Below, one piece after another: positions 1-13,300 of a DNA stretch of 64,000 bases; positions within the stretch are counted from its first letter, which is position 1; each line of letters opens with the position of its first letter. The notes under the pieces are model-generated. The model was not told the origin of the DNA, made no database searches, and saw only the letters and a program-made list of their open reading frames with translations. This DNA is from Tetradesmus obliquus (Eukaryota; Chlorophyta; Chlorophyceae; Sphaeropleales; Scenedesmaceae). Position numbers and translations under genes: made by a program. The DNA lies in NCBI GenBank assembly GCA_030272155.1, contig CP126191.1, forward strand, positions 10,969,001-11,033,000, in the 5' to 3' direction.

Positions 1-43
1 CCAAGAAGTTCTGACTATTTGCAGGCACAGCACGATAGTCAAC

Positions 44-3000
44 ATGGATGAAGATCCTTGGAGCACACTGCTTTCGTTTGGCCAGATGTCTTTAGACTCT
101 TTTATCAGATTGGCTTGCGTCGACAAGCATCTACGGCAACTGTGCGAGGCGAAAGCTGCAGAAGGGACTGCAGCACAGGACCTGCTGCTGCAGGCTGTAA
201 TAGCTGCATCGGCAGACGCTGTCAATGCCCCAGCGCACGTAGCAGGAGCTCCAGTGCTTCACGACCTTTCCACGGACCAAAAGGTGGCCTGGCTGCTGAA
301 GCAGGTGCCTAGCCTCCTGCAAAATGATGACGTCATGTCAGCACTCATGCAGCAGCACAGCATGCCACACTGTATGGCAGCAGCACTGCTGCGACACGGA
401 GCACAGTTCACCTGGCAGCAGCTGCAGGATGCAGCAGCCAGCCTGGTCCCAGGGCTGCAGGTGTGGGCTGAGCTCAGCAGGGCGCTGGGGGTGCAGCTGC
501 ATGCGTCCGTGCCGCGCATTGCAGCAGCACTCTGCTGCGGAGATGTGCTGGAGCTGCAGGTGCGTTGTCACTGTGTCAGCGAAGCAAGCCGAAGTTTGCA
601 GTGTGTTGCCAAGCAAACTGATGCAAGAATGTTTCCATGTGTCAGTGGTTACAGGGGCCGTGTTGTACTGTGTATGCAAAACCTTTGTGCGACCAGTGCA
701 CAGCAGCTGCATGGACAGCAGAGTACGCCAGCTGCAACTGGCCTCTCAACCAAGTCTCTGCCTGGGGGGCACTCCAGCAGCCGGGGATGCCACTGCTAGG
801 CTAGATGTAGAGTTGTTTTGCCTCTCTCTCGCAAGTGGCACAACTCATGGCATCTGCGCGGCTATGGGATGTGTTGTAGCAAAGTATCCTTGCAGCATAG
901 TATCGTTGCACACGCCTCTCTGAGAGTTATGAAACACGTGCTGCACCTGCTGTTGTTGGCTGCTGCTGCGTTACAGAGCCCCCTGCAGTGGGACCTCCCA
1001 GCAGACACGCCACCTGGCACCCTCAGCAGCCGCCGCTCCGCACTGCTGCCTGGCTTGACACAGCTGGCAGTTGCCCTGCCAAGGGCTGGCGGCGCTACAG
1101 CCGCTCTGGCGGGCCTGTGCAGCTTGCAGGAGGCGGCAGGCCTGGACTGCAGCACTGTTGCTGGCCTGCTGAACGCAGCGCTGCAGGTACGTGGTGGGGC
1201 ACACAACGGGCTGGAGGGCTGGGCCAGAGACGCCATGTGCATGCACTGTGTGGTGCGGTGAGCTGCCTTGCACTGTGCATGGCAGCCGAGGCATTCTATA
1301 CCTGCAGCAATCTGCTTCGGATCAGACATCAGCAACTGCTTGTGGGTTGTGTTGTTTGCCTTGCTCTCTGGTTCCAACCTACAAGGCACCAGCTGTGTAC
1401 AGGCTTTTACGACACGCGGCTGACTTTGCTGCTGCTGCTGCTGTTCCTGTTGCTGTTGCAGATGCGCGCGACTGAGCGCGTAATGGTGCTGATGCGGCTG
1501 CCAGCAGTGCAGCAGCTGGAACAGGCAACAGCCCTGCAGCTGTTGCAGCATGCAGTGGACACGAAGCTCGCTGTCAGTGTGCAGCAGCTGTGCTCGCTGC
1601 CCGTCCTGCAAGCAGAGTATGACAGCAGTCAGAGCAACCCGTTGTGGTCACAGCTGTGGTCCAGTGCGTTGGTTACAGGGGCTCCTGCAATGCTGCGTGC
1701 GCTGAGTCAGCTGCCCGCGGTTCGTGCAATGCAGCAGCTGGATGCGCAGGCGCTGCTGCCGCTGCTGCATGCAGCTGTTCGTTGCCAGCACTCGGGCAGC
1801 CTTGGTTGGTTGTGCAAGCTGCCAGCAGCGGCAGATATCACCAGTGATGACGCAGCGGCACTGCTGCAGGTAGCTGTTGACAGCGGCAGCAGGGCGCAGG
1901 TGGCAGAGCTGCTGCAGCTTCAGGGCGTGCAAACGCTTACTCCTGCAAGCGTGCAGAGGTGAGGGGAGGCTCTGGTGTTACCTTGGACGCCAAGCAGAGC
2001 ACGCATGACACAGCCCAATTGTGTCATGGTGTTGTGTATAGAAACACGTGGCGGATCATCTTTGCTTGCCTGCATGCAGCACGCAAAGAAGGCTGTATGG
2101 CTCGATGTAAGTGCAGCGACTGGCTGTGCACGCCGCTGTCAGCTGCATGTATCACCTGCTAGCCTTACGTATGTTTGGTGTCCAAACATGCTTGACTCCC
2201 CGCTGGCGCTGCTGCTGTTGGTTCACTGTTGTGCAGCCTCCTGCAAGCCTGCATGCAGAGCAGCGATCCGCAGCTACCAGCAGCACTTGTTGCTGGTGTG
2301 CCAGCCGGAGTGCTGCAGCAGCTGCGGCCAGCCGACGTTATCACCCTGCTGCAGGCAGCGCTAGCTGCAGAGCAGAAGCAAGGCGGCGAGCAGCGAGTTG
2401 AGGCGGTATTAGCCTTGCCAGCAGCGCGGAGGTTAGACTCTTGCAGCGCGTGCAGCCTGCTACGGCTTGCGGTGCTGCACCCACATGCTGCGTTACTGGC
2501 TGAAGCTCTGTGTGAAACTGCCGGAGGACAGGTGGATGAGAATGACATCAGCAGCCTGCTTGCAGGAGCGGTCGCAGCTGACAGCTCCAGGAAGCTTGAG
2601 GCGCTTGTGCGCCTGCCTGCTGCAAAGAGCCTGGCTGCCGATGCGCTGCTGCCTATTGCAGCTGCAGCAGCGCGCAGCAAAGACGTGCGGGTGCTGCCTG
2701 CGCTCTTGAACCTTCCTGCAGCGGCAGAGCTGCCCGGAGCAGCTTGCAACATGCTGCTGCGTGCGTCAGTAGATGCTGCAGGGGTTTTGGGTGGCTCTTC
2801 ACATGCTGTTCATGTCAACGCACTGTGCAAGGTACCTGGTGCTGCTGCAGCTAGCACAGATGTCCTGCTTGCAGCAGTACAGTCTGTCATCAGCACCAGC
2901 GGCACCTGTGGCACCTGGGTCCATAATTCCATCCTGGGGGCTGCTAGTCTAGCAGTTAATAAACTCTGCAAGCTGCTGGCCGCGCAGCAGCGTGATGTGC

Positions 3001-4855
3001 CTGCAGCAGAGCTAGCAGGCATCCTGCAGGCAGCACACAGCAAGCAGGGTTGCTGTTATGCATGGCCGCTGCTGGATGCGCCTCAAGCAGCACAGCTGCA
3101 GGAGCAGCTGGTGGCAGACTGTGTGCAGCAGGTCTTACGGAAATGCATGAGGGGAGCATGCGTCGGTGCTCTGGTGAGTACTGGTGCTGTTGACTTGTAG
3201 CAGTACGCAGCTGTTGGTTACCATGGCTCTTGTATCATTGCCCTTGAGCACTGCGTGCTGCAGGAGTGAGTTATGCCGGATTGAGTTGGGCAGGAGTGCA
3301 TCGACACCTGCGAGCAGAGCCTCAGGCGGTGCTGCTGCTGCTGCTGCATATGCACAAGGTCAGCTTGGGCGCCAAGCTGTCCTCTGTGATTGCAGTGCTT
3401 TTGTGCCTTGCTACTGGTGCAGCATGTGCCTGTTGAAATAGCACCGCTCGTACATGGCCTTCATCCCCTTGCCAACTCCTCTGCTGCCTGCCTCTGTTCA
3501 ATGCATGCCAGGCTGTGCGTGGGCTGCAGGTGCTGGGCCCTGCATGCACCAGGCAGCTGCTGGTGACTGGTCTAGACATGTGCAATGCTGCTGCAGCAGC
3601 ACCAGCAGCACGGCACTCGCCAAGCTCACAAGCTGACCTGGAGGTGGCAAGTTTTTGTCATCATGCCCTGGCAGTACTGAACGTGCTGTGCGAGCTCCCT
3701 GCAGCACAGCAGCTGCCTGCAGCCGCAGTACAGCAGCTGCTGCCTGCCTTGACCACCCTTGTGTGCAAGCAAGTGCACCTGCTGGGCCAGGGCCTGCAGC
3801 TGCTCAGCAGTGGCAGGCGTCGCGAAGGCAGCAAGTTCAATGACTGGCCTGACGAGCTTTGTGCTCTTGACGAGCAGCTGTTGCTTTGTCACAAACTGGA
3901 GGACATCATGAAAAACATGCTGGCATGCGGAAAGCTGCTGCAGCAGCTGCGGATCCTGCCAGCTGTTGAGCAGATGCCGCTGGAGTCGGGGCTCTTCCAA
4001 CCCCAAATAAAGACTTATATCATTGACACCAAGGTGATCATATTTGCAGCTGACCCTTGGCTGCGTGGTATCCAACATGTATGCGTAGCAATGGGTCAGT
4101 GACGTGCATGCTGTCAGGACATCATCATTTGTAAGCTCCACAGTTCCCACAGGTGTCCTGCGCACATGTGGCACTGCCACCCGGCGTTGCCTGGCATGCA
4201 TGTAGCATATATTTCACAAGCTGCAAAGTCTTTAATGACAGACTGTTTGACTGATGTCTGTGCTGCTGCATGTCCTGCTCATGCTTGCAGGAGCAGCTTG
4301 TTGGAATCATGGCTGTGCTACGGGGCCGGGGCCGACAGGCGTGGCAAGCTCAGGTGCGTCATGCGGTTGTGGTCCAGCACAATTGCCAACACACGGCTTG
4401 CAAGCAACAGAGATACCAACTCCATGATGTGCTGCATGCAAAGCACTGCAATACCTTCATTGTATTTATCATGTCAATCTGTGCCTTGAGCTGATGCGTA
4501 TCGTGTATGGCATTGATTCACAATGATTGACCAGTTGTGTGACACTCTCCTGTTCCTCCTGCTATGCAATCATTGAAGGCGTATCAGCAATGCTCTCAAC
4601 TCGCGCCTATGTTTGCCGTTCTGACACGTACCTGTTACTGTGGCAAGTGCGTGTTTGCGTGTGCAGCTGTCAGTAGTGCACAGTCGGCTGGGCTGTTGGT
4701 CTAAACGGGGCCTGCCGCCACCAACGAAAGCCGATACGCTTGCTGCTGTATATGCCTTGCAGGTCACAGTGCAGCTAGCTGAGGAGCTGCTGGCCAAGCT
4801 GCAAAGTTTGGAGGACAGCCCCCTGTATGGCGTTGCTGCATCTGCAGGCAGCTGA
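44..4855 (+). CDS. Alpha-solenoid-like repeat protein with F-box-like N-terminus, function unknown
   Basis: Seven exons join with consistent phase: 44-559, 977-1186, 1462-1958, 2237-3173, 3530-4033, 4291-4353, 4763-4855 (939 aa). All introns are GT-AG. Residues about 8-40 (LLSFGQMSLDSFIRLACVDK and on) resemble an F-box helix bundle. From about residue 60 to 880 there are roughly a dozen degenerate units of about 30-40 residues, each with a helix such as LLQ.AV followed by L..LC.LPA...L (for example LGWLCKLPAAADI, VEAVLALPAARRL, LNVLCELPAAQQL). Repeats of this length suggest an alpha-solenoid like PPR or ankyrin arrays, but neither signature is present. If the F-box is real, a substrate-adaptor role in an SCF ubiquitin ligase is possible; that is inference. 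No signal peptide or membrane segment is visible. The start is the first in-frame ATG. A further exon at 3264-3358 breaks the frame and was left out. Confidence 0.7.
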
Positions 4856-6350
4856 CTGAGGCGCTGCTGCTGATGATGCAGACTTCACCTGTTTGACAGC
4901 TGTACAGCTGGCCAGCAGCTCACACGTATGGAACGGCCTGGTGCATGTGCTTGATGTTGTTGGCTGTTTGCAGGCCTTTTGTAAGTGAACTTGCGGGTGG
5001 CATAATACAAATCACAGCAGCATGCTGTTTGAACATACGATAGAATTCTATGACAAAGTAGTGGTGCGTAGGTGTGCGTGCTGTGCGTGCTGTGTGTGTA
5101 TATGTGACAGGACACAGCCGTGCATACACGCGCATGTGTGTGCTCTGTTGAGCTGCTGCTGTGTGGCTTGGCCAGCAGATCAAGCCCATGCGCATGCTGC
5201 GCAGCCGTGATTGGCAGTGGGCAAGCACCCAACAGCTGATGCTGCAGGGCTTGATTGCACAGCTTTAGCATCAGCAAGAGGTTGCTAGTGTGGTGCCTTA
5301 GCCAGTGGCGCCAATGCCTGGTGTGTGAGCAACATATGTGGGGGTGCCGCTGCGTCTGTTGCATAACATATGCAATGCATCTGGCGTTACAAATGTAATC
5401 GGCCCCCTGCTGTGTCTGATAATGCACGCGAGGTTTTAGCTTTCTTACTGTACGTGGTTGCAGGACGTGCAGGGTGCACGTGCAGCGTGTAATAGAGTCG
5501 TAAAATCGCCCTTCATTGCTCTCCTGCTGTACCAATTTCATACTGGCAACCTGCCTACAGTGCGTCCAGCGTCCTGTTTCAGCGGGTGTATGCAGCTAAG
5601 CCTGCACGTGGGTGGGACTCGTTTGCATGTACATGTACCTGCCGTTGGTGTGCATCGCCTAATTTTTCATGCAGGCGGTGCAGATGACCATGTAGGCGGC
5701 GCAGATGACCAACATGTTGGCAGCCGCACCGGCTACAGCTCGTTCAGCTGGGCTGCCGTGCTGGTACTCGTGATCAGCTGAGTACTGCAGTACAGGCTGG
5801 CTTTAGCAGCTGAACCATGGTGACGAATCTTGTGCAAACACACAAGCGATATGAGCAAAAAGCGTTGCTCGGCAAACTGTGCCGATCAAGCTAGCAAGCT
5901 GAAGCTTGACAATGCAAGTCCAGGGTGGCAGCTGCCCTGCAGGGCGCTGGGGCCTTCTCAAGGCAGGGGAGTGCCGCATGCGATGTGTTGCGGTATGCGC
6001 TGGAACCTGTAGATGAATAATAAATTAATGTGAAAGGTTATACCGTATTGCTTCGCGGTGTGCGGAGAGCATGCAGGTAACCGTTCCTTCCGTGCCTTGA
6101 TGCCGTCATGGAACGGCGCCACCGCAGCCTATGCAAGTTGCGTAGTGCGTCTGCAAGAAAGCAAATTATCTCCATACAAAAGCTAAAATAACATTTCTAG
6201 TGTGATTCCTCGACAATGCGCATGATCTGCAGCGGCCCGACCTACTCGGTACCTGACGCAGAGGTTACATCACAAGCAGTCAAGCAGCGTCACTCTCCAG
6301 GCTGAACATAACACTCATATCCCTGCATTTAATTTAGCCTTCTGTCTGCG
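4856..6350. other. Intergenic, no gene recognised
   Basis: About 1.5 kb between the solenoid gene and the ELIP-like gene. It should hold the 3' UTR of the first gene; a TGTAA, the usual chlorophyte polyadenylation signal, lies near 4980. There is GT-rich simple sequence at 5066-5140. A short open frame at 5458-5781 ends in a hydrophobic stretch, but it has no recognisable domain and no clear splice partner. Confidence 0.4.
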
Positions 6351-6358
6351 TATATAAG
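6351..6358 (+). promoter_or_regulatory. TATA box of the ELIP-like gene
   Basis: TATATAAG lies 123 bp upstream of the ATG at 6474, in a locally A+T-rich stretch. With transcription starting about 30 bp downstream, the leader would be roughly 90 nt. This is the cleanest TATA box I see in the window and fits a strongly inducible stress gene. Confidence 0.6.
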
Positions 6359-6473
6359 CAGTCCTCATATTTGCTTTGACTGTTCAGTTGTTGATCAAGC
6401 TGCCACCAACAGACGTGCTTCCATCAGCAAACTTTTGAAAGTGCAAAAACTTCTTTCAAATCAACCTCACATC

Positions 6474-8925
6474 ATGATCGCAACCAAGCAGAGCGTTGCT
6501 TGCCGTGCATTGGGCAGCCGGTGTCTGCCTGCGCGCCCTTTCAGCACCTCGCAGCGTCGCAGCGTGGTGAGGCGCTTCAAGGAGGACCCCAGGCCTGAGT
6601 TCGCCAAGAGCAACACCGAGGAGCTGCGCAAGGACCGCGTGCAGACTAGCAACCCCACAGAGCCCAGGCTGAGCCAGGAGCAGATCGAGGAGGTGCGCAC
6701 CTGGCAGTGCAGGGGGAGGCTGGCATTGTGATGTGGGCTCATTCTACAATGCATTGACTGACACTGCAGAGGAACTCACAGGAGCATGGTGGTCCTGAAC
6801 TCATACTGAATCATTGCAAGCCAGCAATGCACTCAGTGCGCTACTGAGCAGCAATGCGTCAACTGCTGCCCATCAACGGCTGACATGATGTCAGCAGCCT
6901 GCCAGGATCTGTAACTGTACAGGTTGGAGATTTGCAGACTGCAGATGAATACTTTGAACCGCAGAAGCATTTCAATAGAAAAGGGTAACACTGTGTTTGT
7001 GCCAGCTCGCTCTTTGCGCTCGGCTGCCCATACGCTGCTTTCGTGCATGTTGCTGCTGCAGGTGCAGCGCAAGGGCCGGCCCGGGGACGAGATGGGCTTT
7101 GAGCCTGGCTCAATCAGCAAGGAGACCGCTGAGATGAGGGCTGACCTGGGCAAGCAGGCCAACTTCTGGGACATGCAGGTGGGCAGGCTGGCAGGGCTGC
7201 TGAGCTTGCAGGTAGGCTACTGTTGCTGCTGTACAGCCAGACATGCATTGTGCAGGCAGGAAGTGCCCATATTGCGCACTGCACCATGTCCTGAACCAGA
7301 CATGCACCCCTGTTATTATCATGGTTACTGACTGGTGTGGGACTGCTTTGCGCCGCATGTGCTGCTGCTGCCAGGTGTTTGACGGCCCTGCCCCTGAGAC
7401 CATCAACGGCCGCGCCTCCATGCTAGGTGAGCCGCCACAGGCCTGGGTCAAGGGTGATGTCATGTTGGTGTGCATCTGCTATGATGCAGGGCGGCTTGCT
7501 TGGACATACACACGCGCAAGGAAGCATGCAGCTTCGCTGCAGCTTCGCTGCATGACAGCATTGCTGTGTGCTGACTTGATGCAATGCTGGGCACAGTGTG
7601 TGTACTGTCTGAGGCAGCTGATAGCAAGGCAGCACTGCACTAGGCAACGCGTTAACAGCAAGACATACGCGCCGCAAACAGCATGCTGTCCCACTACATG
7701 AAATGGGGGGACACTTGCCTCCTTCACATCAACTCTGTTACTGCTGCATTGCCCTGTGCCTGGCCTGCAGCGGTGGTGCTGGGCCTGTTCCTGGAGGCGC
7801 GCACCGGGCAGGGCCTGCTGGAGCAGACCAAGGACCACCCGCTCAGCGTGTTTGCCGTGTTTGTGGTCATCGCGCTGGCCTCATACATCCCCCTCGCCAG
7901 GTGAGCTCCGCGCTGCTGAGGGCTGCAACTACGGGCAACTTGCCTTGCAGGCGAGCGCCAGCATGTACCCCTTCTCCCGGTGCGTGGTTGGTGAACCTTC
8001 ATTGAATGCTATCCGTCTATGCATGCCCAGCCTTGAGCTGCTCAGATTTGCTGCTTAGGTGGGGAGAGGCCTTGTTTATTCAAACTTTCGTACGAACATG
8101 TTGGCACTGCTGTGTGTGCATGGTGCTGGGTGTATGATCATTCATTTCGGAGCTTGCTGTGTGTCAGGCTGCCTGTACTCCAAGAGCAGTGCAGAGGGTG
8201 GCCTAATCAGGCCGGGCACATCAAAGATGAATCAAAACATCTGGGCCAAACAGCCTCCAGTTCAGCTCCGCCTCCGACACAATCTTTGAGGGAGTGTTGA
8301 ACTCGGGGCTGTTTGGGCTGCTGCACTTGTCTCTTGATTGAAAATCATGCTTCAGCACAGTAGCAGCTGCCAGGACTGTTGCCCTGCAAGATGTAAGGCA
8401 CAGAACATGTAACTTTCCAAACAAAATCTGTAATGCAGAGTTGCTGCTGCTGCTGCTGCTCTGCTGCTGCTGCTTCGCCGCTGCCGCCGCACCGGCCAGG
8501 GGCTACACTCGCAAGGAGCCGTACGCCAACCACAACCTGGGCTTCAACTGGACGCCCAAGGCGGAGAACTGGAACGGACGCATCGCCATGATGGGCTTCA
8601 CCGGCATGCTGCTCACTGAGGTGAGGCGGGGGGCAGTAGAGCTGATAGGTGGCAGCATTGTACGACGACTGAGATACAGAGCGTCTCAACATACACAGCT
8701 GCGTTTCTGGGCAGGCTTGGCTGCAAAGACCCTAGCAAGGAATGATTGGTGGTGCTTTATGAATAGCAAGTCTGCAGGAGCTGGCGCGTGTTGTAGCATG
8801 TGTTTATGGCATGGCTGAAGGGGCTGCTGCTGCCTGCTACCACCTGCTGCTGCCTGCAGTGGATTGCTGGCTGCAACACGCTGCAGGCGTGGGGCCTGCA
8901 GTCCATCCCCTTCCCCCACCTGTGA
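6474..8925 (+). CDS. ELIP-like / LHC-superfamily chlorophyll-binding stress protein, plastid
   Basis: Six exons join in phase: 6474-6692, 7062-7178, 7375-7426, 7771-7900, 8500-8620, 8860-8925 (234 aa). The first 30 residues, rich in Arg, Ser and Ala, look like a chloroplast transit peptide (ARPFSTSQRRS). Two LHC motifs of the E..N.R type are present: ETINGR at 120-125 and ENWNGR at 195-200. Between them lies a hydrophobic segment (FAVFVVIALASYIPLA), giving the three-helix plan of early light-induced proteins. In that family the paired Glu and Asn/Arg ligate chlorophyll in helices I and III, and the proteins protect thylakoids under light stress. The C-terminus (QAWGLQSIPFPHL) is short. Other LHC-like proteins (LIL family) are the alternative. 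A TATA box at 6351 supports this start; the ATG at 6435 would only add a non-transit-like extension. Confidence 0.85.
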
Positions 8926-10369
8926 GCTGGAAGTGTCTGCTGAACGGCAGCAAATCACCTGTACACCTGTGAATTGAAGTGCATGGAACAGATATGAGCA
9001 TGTACGCCCCATCGTGCAAACGTGCTACAGTGGTGCTGCAGCGGTGTGTGCCCAGCAATGAGCTGGACGTGGCCACCATGGCTGTGGCAGCCTGTCTTGC
9101 ACCAGTGTGACGCACGGCACAGCAGGTGCAGTACGCGTGGTGCTGAAATATGTTGGCAGGTGATGAGTTCTGCGGGTGCAGGGCCTGGAATGATGTTGTG
9201 ACAGCATGGCGTAAAGACTAGGTACTGGAGCTGAGTTGTGGTTGTATAGCAGTGTACTATACGTCCTGCATGATCATGCAAGGGTGCAGAGTTCGTGCAG
9301 TTGGAAACTGCGAGTTGCAGGCCATGTGTGTTGTGCATGGTTAGAAGTGTGATGCTGTGCACACAGGTGCATCTGACAAGGGAAGGGGATGTGGGTGATC
9401 AGCAAAGAAAATGGGGAACAAGGTGTTGTACAAGTCATGACCTGGCAAACTTCATGAAAATGAACGAGATGGTGGTGATCTTTGTGAGCTGCATACCGTG
9501 TGTGTGCTGGAAGCATGAGTTGCATGCAGCACCTATAAGGTGATGGGGTGGGATGATGGGAAATATGCGTCGGCACGGGCGCAATCGCAGCACAGGATGA
9601 GAAACTATATGCTGGTAACACCGGAATATGTTCATCGTTGGTGGTCTCAGCAGGGAACTATACAGTATGCAGGTGATTTTCAAGGCAGCAAAGCGTGGCA
9701 TTGCCAATTCTGACAAGTGGAGACACCAAATGACGGCTATGCCAGCTGGCAGACATGCAAGTGCCAGCTGCAGCAGCCAAGCACAATAGTGCTGGCATTG
9801 TTAAGACAAGTCAATGCACCCTGCAACAACTCTGTATATACATTCACTTGAATGACATCTATCAGCGCCGTGTGGCTCAGAGCAAAAAAACCGTGCTGGT
9901 GCAGCTGCATCTGCTGCCAGTCATCGGCTGCTGCAAGCTGCAAGCTGCAAGCTGCAGCAGCACCAATGTTGGACAGACACTGTAACACAAGCAAAGCAGA
10001 GCCCCGTGTCGTTGGGCGACCGAGGATTCTATTCAGCGCATTGAAGTGACATCCGCTGATTAATGAGCTGCAAGAAGTGAAGGTGCGCGCGGTGTCATGC
10101 ACCGTACCTGTCATGAGTTCGGAGTGCTGCACGAGGGTGCAGGTCACGGGGAAGCCGCAGCACTGTCGCATTGTTCAAAGGCTACACCGGCAGTGACAAT
10201 ACATAATCAGCGCAGCATCAGGCAGCCTTTCCATGCAGCGCTTGCTCACACCAAACAACCGTTGTCGCAAAGCCAGTTCGTTCTGCTGAACGCTCAGCAG
10301 GAACGCAAGTACACGCTGTACACACGCGCTTTGCCTAGTACTGTGTGTGATTCTCAGAAGAAGACCATC
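8926..10369. other. Intergenic, no gene recognised
   Basis: About 1.4 kb holding the ELIP 3' UTR and the sphingomyelinase promoter. I find no conserved protein and no RNA gene. The only feature is a short GCAAGCT tandem near 9932-9955. The open frames here are short, low-complexity and lack splice partners. Confidence 0.4.
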
Positions 10370-13300
10370 ATGTCGCTGTCTGTGCTGACCCTCAACATAT
10401 GGGGCCTCTGGCTGGTGTCGAAGAAAAGACAAGAGCGGGTCAAGTAAGCACTTCAACAGGGCGGACTGAGGTCACGTGAAGAGCTTCAATTGCAACCTGC
10501 TGTGCTTGCACGCTGCTGCTAGTGATGCTGATGGCATAGACACTACTGCTACTGCTGCTGCTGCTGCTGCCTGTCCTGCAGGCACCTATGTCACTACTTG
10601 CGCACCTGCACAGAGGTGCGCCCTGAGAGCAGCCTTTCCAGACAAATTTCTGCTCTCAAACGTGAAGCAGCTGCTGAAGTGCCTGCTGCCAATGCCCTGT
10701 GGTTTACTGGCTGCATGCCAGCATCTGCACGTGCCGGTGCTGAGCCTGCCTTGCCACCGCTGCTGCTGCTGCAGGACGTGGTGCTGCTGCAGGAGGTGTG
10801 GGTGGATGCTGACGCACAGGCGCTCATCAGGGCGGGGCGCGAGGCAGGGCTGGCCCACGCCACACACTTCAGGTGAGGGCCACGCCACACACTTCAGGTG
10901 AGGGCCACGCCACACACTTCAGGTGAGGCCAGGCTGGCTCGCTTGGGCATGCCTCTGCTCAGGGCGCACAGCAGCAGGGCTGGAGCAGTATTGTCAACAG
11001 CAGCGGAGCAGCAGCCACACAGCTCTGCTTTGCTTGGGCCTGTACATACACAGCAAGCAGAGGCAGGTGGGCGCCCTCCTACTTGTCTTATACCTGACCT
11101 TGCCCCTTGCTGTCTGGTGCGCTGCTGCACCACACGCACCAGGTCTGGCGTGTTTGGCTCTGGCCTGGTCACGCTGTCACGCCACGCAATCAGCCGCCAC
11201 TGCTTCTGGCGCTACGCTGCGGGCGGCTTTGCCACCAACATCAGCTGCGGCGACTATTATGCTGGCAAAGGTGCGTGGCGTTGGGGGTGGGAAGCTACGA
11301 CCCCACTGGTGTTGTGAGTGTGGGCTGCGTGGGTGGTGGGCGCGTGGCCAGGCGCCAAAATGGAAGGTGTTGGCTTGTAGTTGGCGTTTGGGCAGCATCA
11401 GCAGCCATGTGCACCTTAGGCCCTAGCTGGTACGCGCTGTGACACCGCAACACCACAGATGATGCTGCCTGCAAGCAAACTGCGGCCAGCAGCGCGCAGC
11501 ACGCATTGCAGGCAGCTGCCAGCAGCGCCCTGTTCGCCCAGCTCAGGCTGGTTACCCTGTCCTGCATACATCAAATACACCAGCGCAATGCGTCCTGCTG
11601 CCGCTGCCGCAGGTGTGGGGTGGGTGCGCCTGGCCACCCCCCTGGGCGAGGTGGACGTGTTCAACAGCCACCTGCACGCCAACTACTGCCACGACTACCG
11701 CCAGCCAGACCCAGCCCTCACCCGCGCAGCAGCAACAGCAGCCGGCTCGCTCGGCGAGGAGCGCGGCGACACAGCCGCAGTGGCAGCAGCAGCAGCCGCA
11801 CTGGATGCTGCTGGCAGGGGCCGGCTGGCTGTGCCTGCTGAGGCGTGGCTGGGCAGCAGGCTTGCTGACGATGACGATGCAGGCGTGAGGCTGAGTCAGC
11901 TGCTGGAGCTGACTGAGATCATCCGGCTGGCTTCAGGCGATGCATGCAACGGCAACAGCCAACCTAGCGGCGATGCTGGAAGCGGCAGCAGCAGCAGTGG
12001 TGCGGCGCGGCTGGTGGTGCTGGGTGGCGATTTGAACTGCAAGCCGGATACATTGGAGCTGGACCTGCTGCGGATGAGGCTGCCTGGCATGAGGGACGCC
12101 TGGGCGGCAGCAGCAGCAGCTGGTGGCAGTGGTGACGGCAGCAGTGCAGCAGATGGTGATGGTGATGGTGGCAGCGAGCTGCCTGCCAACCCTGAGGGCT
12201 TCACCTGCCACGCGCCAGGCAACAGCTTCCAGCCGCGACGACAGGTGGGGCTGCAAAGTTTGAGTGCAGTTGCTGCCACAACTGGTACTTATTGGGTGGC
12301 AGTTTGTCCCTGCGTTCAAATGCATTCCGGGCATCTGATTGCGTACTCGCACAAAGTATCCAGCGATGTTGAACCGGCAGCGCTGCGCCAACAAACACCC
12401 GTAACAGAGACAGCCGGCAGGCTGCCACTGGCTGCGCAACTGCATGTGCTGCTGTTGCGCCTCTATGCATCGCCTCTTACAGGAGTATTGCAAGGCACAA
12501 CGCACCTGGCCACAATTAATATGGCGCACACCCGCCACACATCTATATTATCCTGCAACTGCCTCCCCTGCCCTGCCCCGCCCTGCCTGCCCTGCCCTGC
12601 CAGGTGCCTGAGCGCATCGACTACATCTGGAGCAACGGCACATGCGCCAGCGCACAGCTGGCACTGCAGCGCGTGCCGGGCACTTCGCTGTCCTACTCCG
12701 ACCACTTTGCGGTGCGCGCAACCCTGACACCACCCAAGCCCCAGCCCGCTGTCACCTCACCAAGCAAGGGCGGGCCAATGCGGCTGCTGCGCAGCCCCAG
12801 CAAGCAGCGCCAGCAGCAGCAGCAAGATGCAGCCGGCAACGGCAGCAGTGGAGAGGGTGCTGCGATGCCGCTGCAGCAGCGTGTGGCCACACTCATGGCC
12901 AGCCAGCTGCTGCTGGAGGAGGGCATGACCTGCTTTGGTGCCAGCAGCAGCATGCTGAGCATGGGGGGCGGCATCCTGCTGGCCAGCGTGGTGTATGCTG
13001 CTGTGGCGCTGCCGCTGCTGCTGCCAGATGTGGTGCTAAGGGGCTGGCTGCTGACTGTGGGCTTGCTTGCTGCTGGGCTGGTGGCGGGCCTGGGGCTGCT
13101 GCTGCTGATGATGGGCCAGGTGAGGCGGCTGGGGTGGAGCAGGCACATTCAAATGCAACTGCAGAGGAACGCATCGGACTCAGAAGCTGAGGGTCTCTGG
13201 GTCTGGATCAGCACCTGTGCATGCCGCAGCAGCGAGCTGCATATTGCCTGCGTGCAATGAAGCTTTGCGCATCCGCACTGTGTGTCGCTGGGACTGCAGG

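Noticed and set aside
862-1611. Minus-strand open frame of 249 codons
   Set aside because: It is antisense to the solenoid gene exons and rich in Cys, Gln and His from reversed CAG/CTG sequence; no domain.
3264-3358. Candidate extra exon in the solenoid gene (reads SELCRIELGRSAS)
   Set aside because: Its acceptor is good, but it does not fit the phase of the flanking exons; joining 3173 directly to 3530 keeps frame.
5458-5781. Short gene with a hydrophobic C-terminus
   Set aside because: No start context, domain or splice support; composition is like the surrounding intergenic DNA.
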